Assembly: GCF_016919005.1 (NCBI RefSeq)
Contig: NZ_JAFFQE010000001.1
Location: 372,001-436,000, forward strand
Reading direction: 5' to 3'
Length of the DNA stretch: 64,000 bases
Origin: Desulfopila inferna
GTDB taxonomy: Bacteria > Desulfobacterota > Desulfobulbia > Desulfobulbales > Desulfocapsaceae
In this document: positions 8,746 to 18,084 of the stretch, in pieces
Position numbering within the stretch: the stretch's first letter is position 1
Layout of the letters: the number at the start of each line of letters is the position of its first letter
Translations under genes and position numbers: made by a program
The notes under the pieces: generated by a model
What the model was told of the DNA's origin: nothing
Seen by the model: only the letters and a program-made list of their open reading frames with translations
Databases searched by the model: none

Positions 8746-10263
8746 TTACAACATTCGAATAAATTCCACCAGGGTTCTGACACATATTCCGGATGGTCCT
8801 CCTCCGGGGATATATGATTTTTCGGTAAATCCCCAGGCGGTGCCGGCGATATCCAGATGCGCCCAAGGCGTCTCCCCCACGAAAGCGTGGAGATATTCTG
8901 CAGCAGTAATAGTTCCTGCCGCCTTGCCCCCGGTATTTTTAATATCCGCGACTTTCGAATCTATCTGTTTTTTATAGTCCGGTCCCAGCGGCAGTCTCCA
9001 TAGAGGTTCACCACACTTTTTTCCGGCAAGGATCAATCTATCAGCAAGTTTGTCGTCGTTGCACAGCAGGCCGGTGTGATGATGGCCAAGCCCCACTATT
9101 ACCGCTCCGGTAAGAGTTGCAAGATCGATGACATAATCCGGGGTATATTTTTCAATTCCATAAGCCAGAGCATCGGCCAAGATTATCCTGCCTTCAGCAT
9201 CGGTATTAATTATTTCAGAGGTTATTTTGTTGTAATGACTAATAACATCACCCGGTTTAAGAGCGGCTCCACCCGACATATTGTCCGTTGCCGGAACAAT
9301 CGCAATGACATTGCACTCGGGTTTTTCAATACCAACAACATTCATTGCTGCCATCACTGCTGCTCCACCGCACATGTCGTATTTCATATCCTCCATTCCC
9401 GCAGCGGGTTTGATGCTTATGCCGCCGGAATCGAAGGTCAATCCCTTGCCGACAAGAAGCAGCGTTTTCGCCTTCTTGGAAAAGTGATATTCCAGAACCA
9501 CGAGTTTCGGAGGAATATCCGAGCCCTTATTAACGGCCAGAATTCCGCCCATTTGCATCTTAATCAGCTGTTTTTTATCAAAAACGGTACATTTAAGCTG
9601 ATATTTTTCTGCGAGTTCCTCTGCTAATCTGGCAAAACTCTCGGAGGTCCAGCTGTTTCCGGGCTCGTTGGCCATATCCCTCGCCTGACAGACCGAGAAT
9701 GCCGCAGTTTTTGCAAGGGTGATTGCCCTGCGCAAGGATTGGAGATTTTCTTCAGCGATTATTCTCAGTTCACGAATTCCCTTATGCCGCTCTTTTCCTT
9801 TTTTCTCGGTCTTATATTTTTTGAAGCTGTAGTCTCCCAGTAAAATACCTTCGGTGAGACCATACACTGCTGTGTGCAGTGCAGATTTAGAAGGCATCTC
9901 GCACGGAACCACACATATTTTTGAAGCCTTCACTTTAGTGGCGAAAGCGGCAATATTTCCGCCTGCTATTCTCATTTTCTCCTGTAGCTCTTCATCACCG
10001 ATGCTTTTATTGATTTTTCCAACGCCAATAAAAATCGTTCTCTTGCCTGCCGTCTCAGTCTCGTTGTCCTGGTCGTAAGCTAGCAGAACATCGTTCTCTT
10101 CCCCTTTGAAATCACCAAGGTCACAGGCCTTTTTCAAAACCTCGGACTGTAATTTGGTAATATGCGGTTTGTCCTTGGTTTTCTGACCAATGCAATACAC
10201 CACTAAATCGGAGGCGTATTTTTTATTTACTTTCGAATTGATTACTATTTTTGTATTCTCCAT
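8746..10263 (-). CDS. pepA: Leucyl aminopeptidase, M17 family
   Basis: The 505-residue protein carries the M17 signature NTDAEGRI at 353-360 and the metal-binding lysine region VGKGLTFDSGG around 272-282, as in PepA. These cytosolic hexamers with two metal ions release N-terminal residues from peptides; some PepA proteins also bind DNA. The ATG at 10263 is preceded by GGAGTGGAGAG. An upstream in-frame start (10314) would add 17 residues not expected for the family. Its 3' end faces cspA across the cspA terminator. Confidence 0.95.
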   Translation of the reverse strand: MENTKIVINSKVNKKYASDLVVYCIGQKTKDKPHITKLQSEVLKKACDLGDFKGEENDVLLAYDQDNETETAGKRTIFIGVGKINKSIGDEELQEKMRIAGGNIAAFATKVKASKICVVPCEMPSKSALHTAVYGLTEGILLGDYSFKKYKTEKKGKERHKGIRELRIIAEENLQSLRRAITLAKTAAFSVCQARDMANEPGNSWTSESFARLAEELAEKYQLKCTVFDKKQLIKMQMGGILAVNKGSDIPPKLVVLEYHFSKKAKTLLLVGKGLTFDSGGISIKPAAGMEDMKYDMCGGAAVMAAMNVVGIEKPECNVIAIVPATDNMSGGAALKPGDVISHYNKITSEIINTDAEGRIILADALAYGIEKYTPDYVIDLATLTGAVIVGLGHHHTGLLCNDDKLADRLILAGKKCGEPLWRLPLGPDYKKQIDSKVADIKNTGGKAAGTITAAEYLHAFVGETPWAHLDIAGTAWGFTEKSYIPGGGPSGICVRTLVEFIRML

Positions 10264-10586
10264 ATCTCTCCACTCCTTGGTGGTTAGTTCGTTTGGTAAG
10301 CCTGCCGAAAGCAATTAAGCCATAAAATTATAGAGAAAAACTATAATATCATTTTCCAGGTTGTCTCGATATTTTCATTTCAATGTTTTTAAGTTACAGT
10401 AGAATACACATGTTTCCCATGTCTTTCAAAATTCTGCCTACATAAACCATTTATGTGCTATTTACTATATCACCCGCCTCTACTGATTATTGAGAGTGGC
10501 AGAGCCCGGAACCATGCTTTATTACTTTAGCATGCATCTTCTGATAGTTTAGCCTTAATAGATACCTAAGTCATAGGAGAACTCCA
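10264..10586. other. Divergent promoter region between pepA and the DUF21/CBS gene
   Basis: About 320 AT-rich bases without a gene. A short hairpin, CATGCT(10513-10518)/AGCATG(10529-10534), lies about 50 bp before the GTG start at 10587. No riboswitch or RNA gene was recognised; promoters for both flanking genes are expected here. Confidence 0.4.
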
Positions 10587-11636
10587 GTGCTGAGCACCCT
10601 GATTATAGCTGTATCACTTGCAATTATAATTTCGGCTTTTTGTTCCATCTGTGAAGCTGTCTTATATTCTATATCTCCAAGCCAGGTAGAACTTCTCAAT
10701 AAAACAGGACGTTCCTCCGGTATAATTCTGAGAAATCTTCGCAGGGATATAGATCAACCGATAACTGCAATTCTCACTCTCAACACGGTTGCCAATACGG
10801 TCGGAGCAGCTTTTGCCGGTGCTGCGGTAGCTAAACTCTATGGGGCTCACAGCGTATTATGGTTTTCTGCCTCTTTCACTCTCTCAATTCTTATCCTCTC
10901 CGAGATTCTCCCAAAAACCATAGGGGTCACATATTCCTTCAGACTCGCCCCATTGATTGCCATGCCGCTTTTCTGGATGGTATTTATGCTGAAACCGATA
11001 ATATGGTTATGCCGATTGATAACGCGCCTCATCCCTCAGCAGCATTCAAAAGACAATATTTCAGCGGAAGAATTGCAGGCCATAGCCTCTCTTTCTTTAC
11101 AATCCGGAGAAATAGACGTCGATCAGGCCAGAGTTATCAATAATGTGCTCATTCTGCAAAGTAAGATGGTCCGTCAGGTGATGACCCCAAGGACGGTAAC
11201 TTTTTCTCTCAATGAAGACAACACCGTTGCAGAAGCAATGGAGCAGATACAACGACTGACAAGCCACAGCAGGGTCCCGATTTACAGCGGGGAGCCTGAT
11301 AACGTAACGGGAATCATCATGCCGAAAGAGGTATTATTGGCAGCCGCACGCCAACAGTTCGACCAACGCCTCTCCTCTCTTAAGCAGTCCGTACATTTCG
11401 TTCCGGAAACAGCACCACTCAACCGGATACTCATAGATTTCTTTGACCGCAGACAACATCTTTTTATTGTCGTTGATGAATATGGCTCAATGACCGGGGT
11501 CATATCCATGGAAGATATCCTGGAAGAAATTGTTGGCCGGGAAATAATAGATGAATCCGATAGGGCTCTGGATATGCGGGAACTTGCGAGAAAGCAGACG
11601 CTGGAATCGATGAGACGGAGAAAAAATAACATTTGA
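10587..11636 (+). CDS. DUF21/CBS-pair membrane protein (CNNM/hemolysin C-like), short form
   Basis: The 349-residue protein starts with GTG after AGGAGAACTCCA. Residues 1-150 form a DUF21/CNNM transmembrane region with about four hydrophobic segments and an ILSEILPKTIG motif. A CBS pair occupies about 195-320 (VMTPRTVTFSL, FIVVDEYGSMTGVISMEDILEEIVG). It stops about 30 residues after the CBS pair, so the CorC_HlyC domain that usually follows is missing. Relatives are linked to magnesium or cobalt efflux or resistance. The nearby mgtE fits a divalent-cation theme, but that is inference. Confidence 0.88.
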   Translation: MLSTLIIAVSLAIIISAFCSICEAVLYSISPSQVELLNKTGRSSGIILRNLRRDIDQPITAILTLNTVANTVGAAFAGAAVAKLYGAHSVLWFSASFTLSILILSEILPKTIGVTYSFRLAPLIAMPLFWMVFMLKPIIWLCRLITRLIPQQHSKDNISAEELQAIASLSLQSGEIDVDQARVINNVLILQSKMVRQVMTPRTVTFSLNEDNTVAEAMEQIQRLTSHSRVPIYSGEPDNVTGIIMPKEVLLAAARQQFDQRLSSLKQSVHFVPETAPLNRILIDFFDRRQHLFIVVDEYGSMTGVISMEDILEEIVGREIIDESDRALDMRELARKQTLESMRRRKNNI

Positions 11637-11652
11637 TGGAATCTGAAATAGC

Positions 11653-12762
11653 TTAGTTCAAAGAGGAAAGTTCCACTTGAACAACCATTTCATTTTTGTT
11701 CCTTTCAATGGTTACCGGCACGTTTTCGCCGATCGTATGGGTCTCCAGGATGTCTTGGATGTCATTAACCGTTCTGACCGGCTTTCCATCTATTTCCTTG
11801 ATAATATCACCTATGATTATATCACCGCCATATTGCCTGGTTGGGCGAAGACCGGCCCTTTGAGCTCCGCTGCCTTCATTGACCCCGACAATTATCAGCC
11901 CTTCTATCCCGAGTTGACCGGCAATCCTGTTGTCGGTCAGTGAAACGCCGAGACCCGGTTTGATCAGGCGGCCATCTTTAATCAGTTGGGGAATGACCTT
12001 GTTTACCTCTTCCACCGGTACGGCGAAACCGATCCCTGCATAGGCTCCTGATGGGCTGAAGATTGCTGTGTTGATCCCTATCAGCCTTCCGGCACTATCC
12101 AGCAGAGGGCCTCCGGAATTTCCCGGATTGATGGCAGCGTCCGTCTGAATGACCCCATGAATGACCCTGCCGGTAATGGCCTTTATTTCCCGGTCCAGCG
12201 CCGAAATAATACCTGAAGTCATTGTCTGGTCGAGACCGAATGGATTTCCTATGGCAAAAACTTTCTGGCCTACCAGCAATGTTTCCGTTTCCCCAATGGG
12301 GATAGGCCGAAGCAGGCGCTCTGGTGCCCTGATCTGCAATACAGCAAGATCCTTGTCCGGAGCAGCGCCAAGGAGAACGGCATCCCATTGCGATTGGTCC
12401 GACATGGTAACCTGAATAGTGGTAGCATCACTGATAACATGAAAATTAGTCACAATTCTACCGCTTTTGTCCCAGATAATCCCGGACCCGGTCCCCTGGG
12501 GGATCTCTACGGCATTGAGTGAAAACAGATTTCTGCGCAGGGCCTTGCTTGTTATATAGACAACCGAAGACGAGGTATTTTTGAATATCTCAATGGTGTT
12601 GCTTTCATCCTCGGCCAGATCACCTCGTGCCATTACTGCCCGGGGTTCGGCATTTTCCCGGTTGATCCGCTCAAAGGGATTAAAGAGGAACCACAGACCG
12701 AGGGCAAAGACCAGCAGTAAAGCAAATGGAGATACCCTCCCGGTTGATCTATCTCTTTTCAT
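11653..12762 (-). CDS. HtrA/DegS-like serine protease with one PDZ domain
   Basis: The 369-residue protein has an N-terminal membrane anchor (about 12-28), a trypsin-like domain with triad H108 (TNFHVI), D138 (KDLAVL) and S216 (NPGNSGGPL), and one C-terminal PDZ domain (about 265-365). One PDZ plus an uncleaved-looking anchor is the DegS arrangement, a periplasmic stress-sensing protease held in the inner membrane. It lies 25 bp downstream of mgtE on the same strand and is probably in its operon. The DegS role in sigma-E signalling cannot be assumed, since no anti-sigma factor is visible. Confidence 0.92.
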   Translation of the reverse strand: MKRDRSTGRVSPFALLLVFALGLWFLFNPFERINRENAEPRAVMARGDLAEDESNTIEIFKNTSSSVVYITSKALRRNLFSLNAVEIPQGTGSGIIWDKSGRIVTNFHVISDATTIQVTMSDQSQWDAVLLGAAPDKDLAVLQIRAPERLLRPIPIGETETLLVGQKVFAIGNPFGLDQTMTSGIISALDREIKAITGRVIHGVIQTDAAINPGNSGGPLLDSAGRLIGINTAIFSPSGAYAGIGFAVPVEEVNKVIPQLIKDGRLIKPGLGVSLTDNRIAGQLGIEGLIIVGVNEGSGAQRAGLRPTRQYGGDIIIGDIIKEIDGKPVRTVNDIQDILETHTIGENVPVTIERNKNEMVVQVELSSLN

Positions 12763-12787
12763 ACTATTATCTTAAAGAGTTCATGGA

Positions 12788-14176
12788 TTAGAGATCTAAA
12801 AAGAGCTTTGCCACCCAGAAATAGACAAAAACTCCGATGATATCAATGGAAGTGGTTACAAACGGTCCGGTGGCAATGGCGGCGTCTATATCAAAACGTT
12901 TTAATATCAAAGGAATAAAAGCTCCGACTGTTGCCGAGACAACCATACAGGAAAATATTGATATCCCCACAACCAGGCCAAGCAGGGGCGGATTCGAATA
13001 GATAAAGAAGGTGACTATGCCCACCAACGAACCATACAACACGCCGAGAATAAGCCCCACCCTCAATTCCTTGAAGATGACCTTGACGAATTCGTTCATG
13101 TTGATCCTGCCGGTGGCGATGCCGCGTACAATGATAGTTGACGATTGTGTAGCGATATTACCGCCCATCCCCATCACGATAGGTATAAAAGAGGCCAGCG
13201 CCAATACCTTGATGAGCTCGTCTTCAAAGGCGCCGATAATGATCATTGCCATTATTCCGCCGACCAGTGAGGCAAAGAGCCAAGGTGCCCGGAGAAGAGC
13301 ACTTTCCCGTGTTGATTTGAGAAGTATTTCTCTATCCTTACCAGCACCCGCCATTTGCAGAAAATCTTCAGTGGCCTCTTCACGTATGACATCAATAATA
13401 TCATCGACGGTAACAATTCCTACAAGGCTGTAGGATGAATCCACCACAGGAACCGCGAGAAAATTGTACTGCGAGACGATATGAGCCACCTCTTCCTGGT
13501 CGGTATCAGTATTTACCGAAATGACCTTGTCGTTCATGATATTTTTAAGCTGCCTGTGAGGAGGATGCATGAGCAGTTCCCGTAGAGAAACCACACCGGA
13601 TAACTTCCCTTCCCCATGGGTAATATACAGATAGAAAACCATCTCTTTTTCTTCACTGCGCTTCTGCACAAGTGAAATAGCATCTCCCACTCCTAATTCT
13701 TCATCCAGACTCATATAATCAGTGGACATCAAGCCACCGGCAGACTGAGGATGATACTGCAGCAGCTCATCGACTTCTTCCCGGTCCTTTCTCTCCATGT
13801 GCTTGCGGATATTGTCAGCTACCTCGTCCCGGAGCGCTTCAAGAAGATCAACGGCATCGTCAGAAGGCATATTGGTTACGACGTCGGCCATAAACTGTGC
13901 GGGGAGGCCTTCCACCAGATCAATCATGATCGACTCATCCAGCTCGCTGAGAAATTCACCTACCAGTTCCGTCTGCGCCACAATTCCAAAAACCTTCTTC
14001 CGTTCATTTTGGGAAAGGTGACGAAATACCCACGCTATATCGGCGGGATGGGTTTTGGAAATGAGTTTTCGCAGATGACCGGTGGCATTACGCCGATTCA
14101 GGCGTCTCACCATATCGAGTATGACGATTCCCTCATTGCCAATGAGTTCTTTTTTTGCTTTATCTTCACCAGACAT
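12788..14176 (-). CDS. mgtE: MgtE-type magnesium channel/transporter
   Basis: The 462-residue protein follows the MgtE plan: an acidic superhelical N domain (about 10-130), a CBS pair (about 140-265), a connecting helix and five transmembrane segments from about 290 to the C-terminus, including GMGGNIATQSST. MgtE is an inner-membrane Mg2+ channel gated by Mg2+ binding to its cytosolic domains. It heads a two-gene unit with the HtrA-like protease. No Mg2+-sensing leader was recognised upstream, where only about 150 bp separate it from the divergent TPR-methyltransferase gene. Confidence 0.96.
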   Translation of the reverse strand: MSGEDKAKKELIGNEGIVILDMVRRLNRRNATGHLRKLISKTHPADIAWVFRHLSQNERKKVFGIVAQTELVGEFLSELDESIMIDLVEGLPAQFMADVVTNMPSDDAVDLLEALRDEVADNIRKHMERKDREEVDELLQYHPQSAGGLMSTDYMSLDEELGVGDAISLVQKRSEEKEMVFYLYITHGEGKLSGVVSLRELLMHPPHRQLKNIMNDKVISVNTDTDQEEVAHIVSQYNFLAVPVVDSSYSLVGIVTVDDIIDVIREEATEDFLQMAGAGKDREILLKSTRESALLRAPWLFASLVGGIMAMIIIGAFEDELIKVLALASFIPIVMGMGGNIATQSSTIIVRGIATGRINMNEFVKVIFKELRVGLILGVLYGSLVGIVTFFIYSNPPLLGLVVGISIFSCMVVSATVGAFIPLILKRFDIDAAIATGPFVTTSIDIIGVFVYFWVAKLFLDL

Positions 14177-14326
14177 AATATTTTCTGCCTTGCCGGGGCT
14201 CCGGAATTGAATTTTTGATCAGCTGTAGTATACTCAATGGACCGACTATACAACACCTATTTCACCTGCACAGTCAAATTGAATTCGCCAAATTTTTTTT
14301 CTCTTACTTCCTTTTTTTACACATTC

Positions 14327-15526
14327 ATGAACCAAAAAGCCCGAAACTCCGAACTGGAAAATATCTTTACAGAGGCGGTAGCCTTTCACCAGAGTGGAAA
14401 TCTTGAAGAAGCCTGCCGCATGTACTTAAGTATACTGGCAATACATGATTCTCCGCTGGTCAATTATAATCTCGGCCTTGCCTACTATGAACTCGAACGG
14501 TACGAAGATTCATGCCGATGTTATACAAAGGCCCTTGAGCACGCTCCGGAGGAAATAGACGTCCTCTACAATTTAGCACTCAGCTTAAAACAACTCAATC
14601 TGTTCGACGAAACTATAATCACCTATAAAAAAATCCTGTCGCTTAATGCAGAGGAGATTGACAGCCTATACAATCTGGCTTGTTGCTACAAGGATACACA
14701 CCAGGATGACAAGGCCATTGCCCTCTATCTTCACGTTCTCGATCTTGATGAAAACAATCAGTCTGCCTTAAACAATGTGGCTTTTCTATATCACAAAAAT
14801 GATGATTATTTCAATGCGAAGAAATATTATTCGCGACTGCTGCGTATAAATCCAGAACACCATGGAGCACGACACATGCTGTCCTCTCTTCATGGAGAGA
14901 ATCGTCACTCTGCACCTCCTGAATATATCAGAGAAATCTTTGACGCCTACTCTGCACATTATGATATAAGTCTGGTATCCAAGCTCGAGTATTCCGTTCC
15001 CTCGAAACTACGGCAGATTTATGACCACATAAGCGATGGTCGATCCCGCTCACTGGCCGGTCTCGATCTGGGTTGCGGTACAGGTTTGGGAGGAGAAGCT
15101 TTCGCAGGGCTATGCTCAACGTTTACAGGTGTTGATATCTCTGAAAAAATGATCGAGGTAGCCGCCGGAAAAAATATTTATTCAGCTTTATACATCTCGG
15201 AAATTCATGATTTTCTCGAGGATTGCCTGGACAGATATTCGCTCGTCCTGGCTACTGATGTTTTTAATTATATAGGAGAGCTGCAATATACTTTTGAAGC
15301 GATAAATAAAGCGGCACAATCAGGCGCATGTCTTTGTTTTTCAACTGAGATTTCATTTGGCAGCGGCTATGATCTCAGAAAAACCGGACGCTTTGCCCAT
15401 TCTCCTGAGTATATTCAAAACATATGCCGGCTCACGGGCTGGAAAATTTGCAGCCAGGAAAAAAACAACCTGCGTAAAGACAAAGGCAGGTGGGTTGAAG
15501 GAATACTCTACCTGGTGAGGAAATAA
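14327..15526 (+). CDS. TPR-domain SAM-dependent methyltransferase
   Basis: From the ATG at 14327 the protein has 399 residues. Residues 1-185 hold about five tetratricopeptide repeats (LVNYNLGLAYYELERYEDSCRCY and following). A class I methyltransferase follows, with SAM motif GLDLGCGTGLGG at about 245-256, TGVDISEKMIEVA and LATDVFNYIGEL. TPR-methyltransferase fusions occur in many proteobacteria; the substrate is unknown. An upstream ATG at 14237 adds 30 hydrophobic residues, but neither start has a Shine-Dalgarno, so the start is uncertain. It is transcribed divergently from mgtE. Confidence 0.82.
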   Translation: MNQKARNSELENIFTEAVAFHQSGNLEEACRMYLSILAIHDSPLVNYNLGLAYYELERYEDSCRCYTKALEHAPEEIDVLYNLALSLKQLNLFDETIITYKKILSLNAEEIDSLYNLACCYKDTHQDDKAIALYLHVLDLDENNQSALNNVAFLYHKNDDYFNAKKYYSRLLRINPEHHGARHMLSSLHGENRHSAPPEYIREIFDAYSAHYDISLVSKLEYSVPSKLRQIYDHISDGRSRSLAGLDLGCGTGLGGEAFAGLCSTFTGVDISEKMIEVAAGKNIYSALYISEIHDFLEDCLDRYSLVLATDVFNYIGELQYTFEAINKAAQSGACLCFSTEISFGSGYDLRKTGRFAHSPEYIQNICRLTGWKICSQEKNNLRKDKGRWVEGILYLVRK

Positions 15527-15531
15527 ATCTG

Positions 15532-15732
15532 CTATTGAAAGAAAGAACTGCGCTGGGCAATCCAACATATCAGAAGACCTGCCGCCATGGCAATAAAACC
15601 GACATAGCGCAGCTGAGCTGCAGGTATTTCACTCAATTTCTTAAGCCACTCCCGCATCGCTTCCGGTGCGGCAGCGTAGGGTAATCCTTCTACAACCAGA
15701 ACCATTCCTATGAGTAAAATGAGGAGCTTCAT
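15532..15732 (-). CDS. Small inner-membrane protein, DUF2065 (YjeT-like)
   Basis: The 66-residue protein has two hydrophobic segments (about 3-18 and 40-58) flanking an EAMREWLKKLSEIP helix. LLILLIGMVLVVEGLPY at the N-terminus and GFIAMAAGLLICWI at the C-terminus match the DUF2065/YjeT pattern. Function is unknown; family members often lie near hflC or purA, and here purM begins 385 bp away on the other strand. GAGGTGGCTT precedes the ATG. Its 3' end is 5 bp from the convergent methyltransferase gene. Confidence 0.85.
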   Translation of the reverse strand: MKLLILLIGMVLVVEGLPYAAAPEAMREWLKKLSEIPAAQLRYVGFIAMAAGLLICWIAQRSSFFQ

Positions 15733-16116
15733 AAGCCACCTCTACCAGGAAGGACAGAAGATTACAAGCAAACTTTACGATCATCTTCCTTGTTCGAAAA
15801 AGACCAAATTGCATTGCTTTTTCAATACACACCTAATATTATGCTGAAGTAAGGTGATGGCCTCGCGAGAATCACGTGCGGGCATAAACTCCGACGGTAT
15901 CATCGAGAACCGGCTAAAACGAGCATGGCGGTATTAGATTACCCCCTGAACAACAAAAGTAGTATTTTCAGATTTACACTGGATCAAATATGCCATTCAT
16001 AAGGACGTAGATACAAGCAGGTACGCTATACTAATACAAGAAACGTATGGTGCCGCACCGGCAGCCATCAAGCTCTGTAAAATTTTTCTCATTCAAATTC
16101 TTCCCATTCCATATAG
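15733..16116. other. 384-bp intergenic region before purM, with the repeat core
   Basis: No gene. GGGCATAAACTCCGAC at 15880-15895 matches the core of copies A and B of the dispersed element exactly over 16 bases, but no GTAACTATTC-type ends were found around it. The remainder presumably contains the purM promoter; no riboswitch was recognised. Confidence 0.5.
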
Positions 16117-17169
16117 ATGACAACTGCTAAAAATTCAAAATACAGTGAATCCGGGGTCGACATAGACAAGGGAAATGCCTTCGTCGAAAAAATTAAAGAC
16201 GTTGTCGCCTCAACACACCAGCGGGGAGTACTTAACGACATCGGTGGCTTTTCGAGTCTCTTTGCGATTGATACCGAAAAATTCAAGCAGCCGGTACTTG
16301 TCTCGTCCACCGATGGGGTCGGTACCAAACTTGCCATAGCCCAACTCTGTGGAAAGCACAATACCATTGGAATCGATCTGGTCGCTATGTGTGTCAACGA
16401 TATTATAGTCGGTGGCGCCACCCCTCTCTGTTTTCTCGACTATTTTTCTGTGGGAAAACTCGATATAGAGATAGCCGCTGAAGTTGTGGAAGGCATCGCT
16501 GAAGGATGCCGACAGGCCAAGTGCTCGCTAGTAGGCGGTGAAACAGCTGAAATGCCGGGACTTTACAAGTCAGGCGACTATGATCTCGCCGGTTTTACCG
16601 TCGGGATCGTTGATCGCGACAAAATTATTGATGGTTCTGGAATTCGGGTTGGGAACACCATAATCGGTCTTTCCTCAAGCGGACTTCACTCCAATGGTTT
16701 TTCCCTGGTGCGAAAAATCTGTTTCGAGGACATGAAACTGAGCGTCGACGATCACATTTCAGAGCTTGGTTCGAGCCTGGGTGAAGAACTGCTCAAACCC
16801 ACCAGGATTTATGTACAGTCGGCACTCAATGTTGTCAAAAACTACACCGTCAATGGAATGGTACACAACACCGGCGGCGGTTTCATAGATAATGTACCGC
16901 GCATTTTACCCAATGGGTGCAAGGCCGTCATCGATCGCTCAAGTTGGGAAGTTCCTCCAATTTTTACTTTTCTCCAAAAAAATGGAGAGGTCCCCCGCGA
17001 TGAAATGTATAGGACCTTTAATATGGGAGTCGGTCTGTTAATTATCGTAGACCGGGACCAGGCAAATGATATTCTCCACCGTTTCGAGGCAATGGGAGAG
17101 ACGGCGTTCATCATAGGAGAGATAGCTTCACGGGATGGCGAAGAGCCACAGGTTGAACTGACAAATTAG
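16117..17169 (+). CDS. purM: Phosphoribosylformylglycinamidine cyclo-ligase (AIR synthetase)
   Basis: The 350-residue PurM carries GVDIDKGN at the N-terminus, SSTDGVGTKLAIA (about 67-79), GIDLVAMCVNDI, LVGGETAEMPG and FNMGVGLLIIV, all typical. It closes the imidazole ring of AIR from FGAM using ATP in step 5 of purine synthesis. The PurD-PurE fusion at 36.3-38.1 kb supplies two more steps, so purine genes are scattered. No good Shine-Dalgarno precedes the ATG. It ends in a region with repeat copy D and a bidirectional terminator. Confidence 0.97.
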   Translation: MTTAKNSKYSESGVDIDKGNAFVEKIKDVVASTHQRGVLNDIGGFSSLFAIDTEKFKQPVLVSSTDGVGTKLAIAQLCGKHNTIGIDLVAMCVNDIIVGGATPLCFLDYFSVGKLDIEIAAEVVEGIAEGCRQAKCSLVGGETAEMPGLYKSGDYDLAGFTVGIVDRDKIIDGSGIRVGNTIIGLSSSGLHSNGFSLVRKICFEDMKLSVDDHISELGSSLGEELLKPTRIYVQSALNVVKNYTVNGMVHNTGGGFIDNVPRILPNGCKAVIDRSSWEVPPIFTFLQKNGEVPRDEMYRTFNMGVGLLIIVDRDQANDILHRFEAMGETAFIIGEIASRDGEEPQVELTN

Positions 17170-17179
17170 CAGTTAATCT

Positions 17180-17320
17180 GTAACTATTCAGCAGCACACC
17201 ATCTGTCTATCATCAGGACGTCCTTTTTAGCTAACCGCCCTGATCGTGGGCATATGGCGCACGGCTAAACAGTTACAGACAGTGGGTGGCCAAATAATGC
17301 GGAGTTACCTGAATAGTTAA
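17180..17320 (-). repeat. Intergenic ITR element, copy D
   Basis: This 141-bp element starts 11 bp after the purM stop. It has perfect 11-bp inverted ends, TAACTATTCAG at 17181-17191 and CTGAATAGTTA at 17309-17319. Its left part (GTAACTATTCAGCAGCACACC) is the reverse complement of the right ends of copies A and B, so it is inverted relative to them. The interior has diverged and lacks the GGGCATAAACTCC core. Confidence 0.75.
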
Positions 17321-17370
17321 GTTATTTAATAATACAGGGCTTTAGCTTCGAACACATCTGCTCTATAAAT

Positions 17371-17409
17371 AAAAATGGGACCATGCCCCTTCAGGCTGGT
17401 CCCATTTTT
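17371..17409. terminator. Bidirectional terminator between purM and mogA
   Basis: A perfect 13-bp stem, AAAAATGGGACCA (17371-17383) with TGGTCCCATTTTT (17397-17409), around a 13-nt loop. Its A and T ends give a U-tract on both strands, as expected between convergent genes. Confidence 0.92.
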
Positions 17410-17435
17410 ATATCTCTTTCTTTACTTCTCGGAGA

Positions 17436-17942
17436 TCAGCCGCCGCAATCGCTCTTCTCCCCTTTCATCTTCTGCAGGGCATGCGGAATGGCCGGCAAAA
17501 CCACCTCGATATTTTCAATAGCGGCCTTCTTACTCCCAGGCAGATTGACGATCAGGCTTTCCTTACGAATGCCGCAAATACCCCTGGAGATAACGGCATT
17601 GGGTGTTTTGGCGAAACTCACCGCGCGCATGGCTTCCGCCATACCGGGGATTTCCTTGTCAATCACCTTGCGCATGGCTTCAGGGGTTATATCAGTTGGG
17701 GAAACACCGGTTCCTCCGGTGGTGACAATAAGGTCTATGCTACGATTATCAACCAGATCAACCAGTGTCTCAACAATTCTACTTTCAACGTCAGGGATGA
17801 TCATATACTCATCAAGAGAATATCCCTCATCCTTCAGAATTTGCTGAAGCGCTGCTCCGCTGGTATCTTCTCTTTCTCCGACTGCGCCTTTATCACTCAT
17901 CGTGATAACGGCGCAGCTGAATTTGTCGGCACCTTTTCTCAT
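17436..17942 (-). CDS. mogA: MogA/MoaB-family molybdopterin adenylyltransferase
   Basis: The 168-residue protein contains TTGGTGVSPTDITPEA and DKGAVGEREDTSG, the MoCF-biosynthesis signature shared by MogA and MoaB. MogA adenylates molybdopterin before molybdate (or tungstate) insertion. The usual Arg of TGxxxRD is Thr in SPTD, as in some family members. The C-terminus ends DCGG. It is transcribed from beside repeat copy C, which fills the 142 bp separating it from the EF-G-like gene; no clear Shine-Dalgarno is present. MogA versus MoaB cannot be settled from length alone. Confidence 0.85.
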   Translation of the reverse strand: MRKGADKFSCAVITMSDKGAVGEREDTSGAALQQILKDEGYSLDEYMIIPDVESRIVETLVDLVDNRSIDLIVTTGGTGVSPTDITPEAMRKVIDKEIPGMAEAMRAVSFAKTPNAVISRGICGIRKESLIVNLPGSKKAAIENIEVVLPAIPHALQKMKGEKSDCGG

Positions 17943-17951
17943 AAAATTGAC

Positions 17952-18082
17952 ATACTATAGTTTCCCAGACGGCACGCGCACATTGAGAGCCCCCTGGAGT
18001 CGGAGTTTATACCCATCAAGGTACTTAAGCAGTTACAGTTCAAGGTAAACTGCTGATTTCTAGCCCTTTGCTGAATAGTTAC
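17952..18082 (-). repeat. Intergenic ITR element, copy C (one terminus)
   Basis: The reverse complement of this segment begins GTAACTATTCAGCAAAG, runs through CAGTTTACCTTGAACTG and the core GGGTATAAACTCCGACT (17998-18014), and ends GGGAAACTATAGTATG, matching copy A. It stops 9 bp before the mogA ATG and lacks the right-hand terminus. The outer end abuts the stop codon of the EF-G-like gene within 2 bp. Confidence 0.75.
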
Positions 18083-18084
18083 CA

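Noticed and set aside
9076-9627. 183-codon plus-strand reading frame inside pepA
   Set aside because: Antisense to the PepA catalytic domain including NTDAEGRI; no family resemblance.
14177-14326. Mg2+-sensing riboswitch upstream of mgtE
   Set aside because: The 150-bp gap has no M-box-like conserved helices that I can see.
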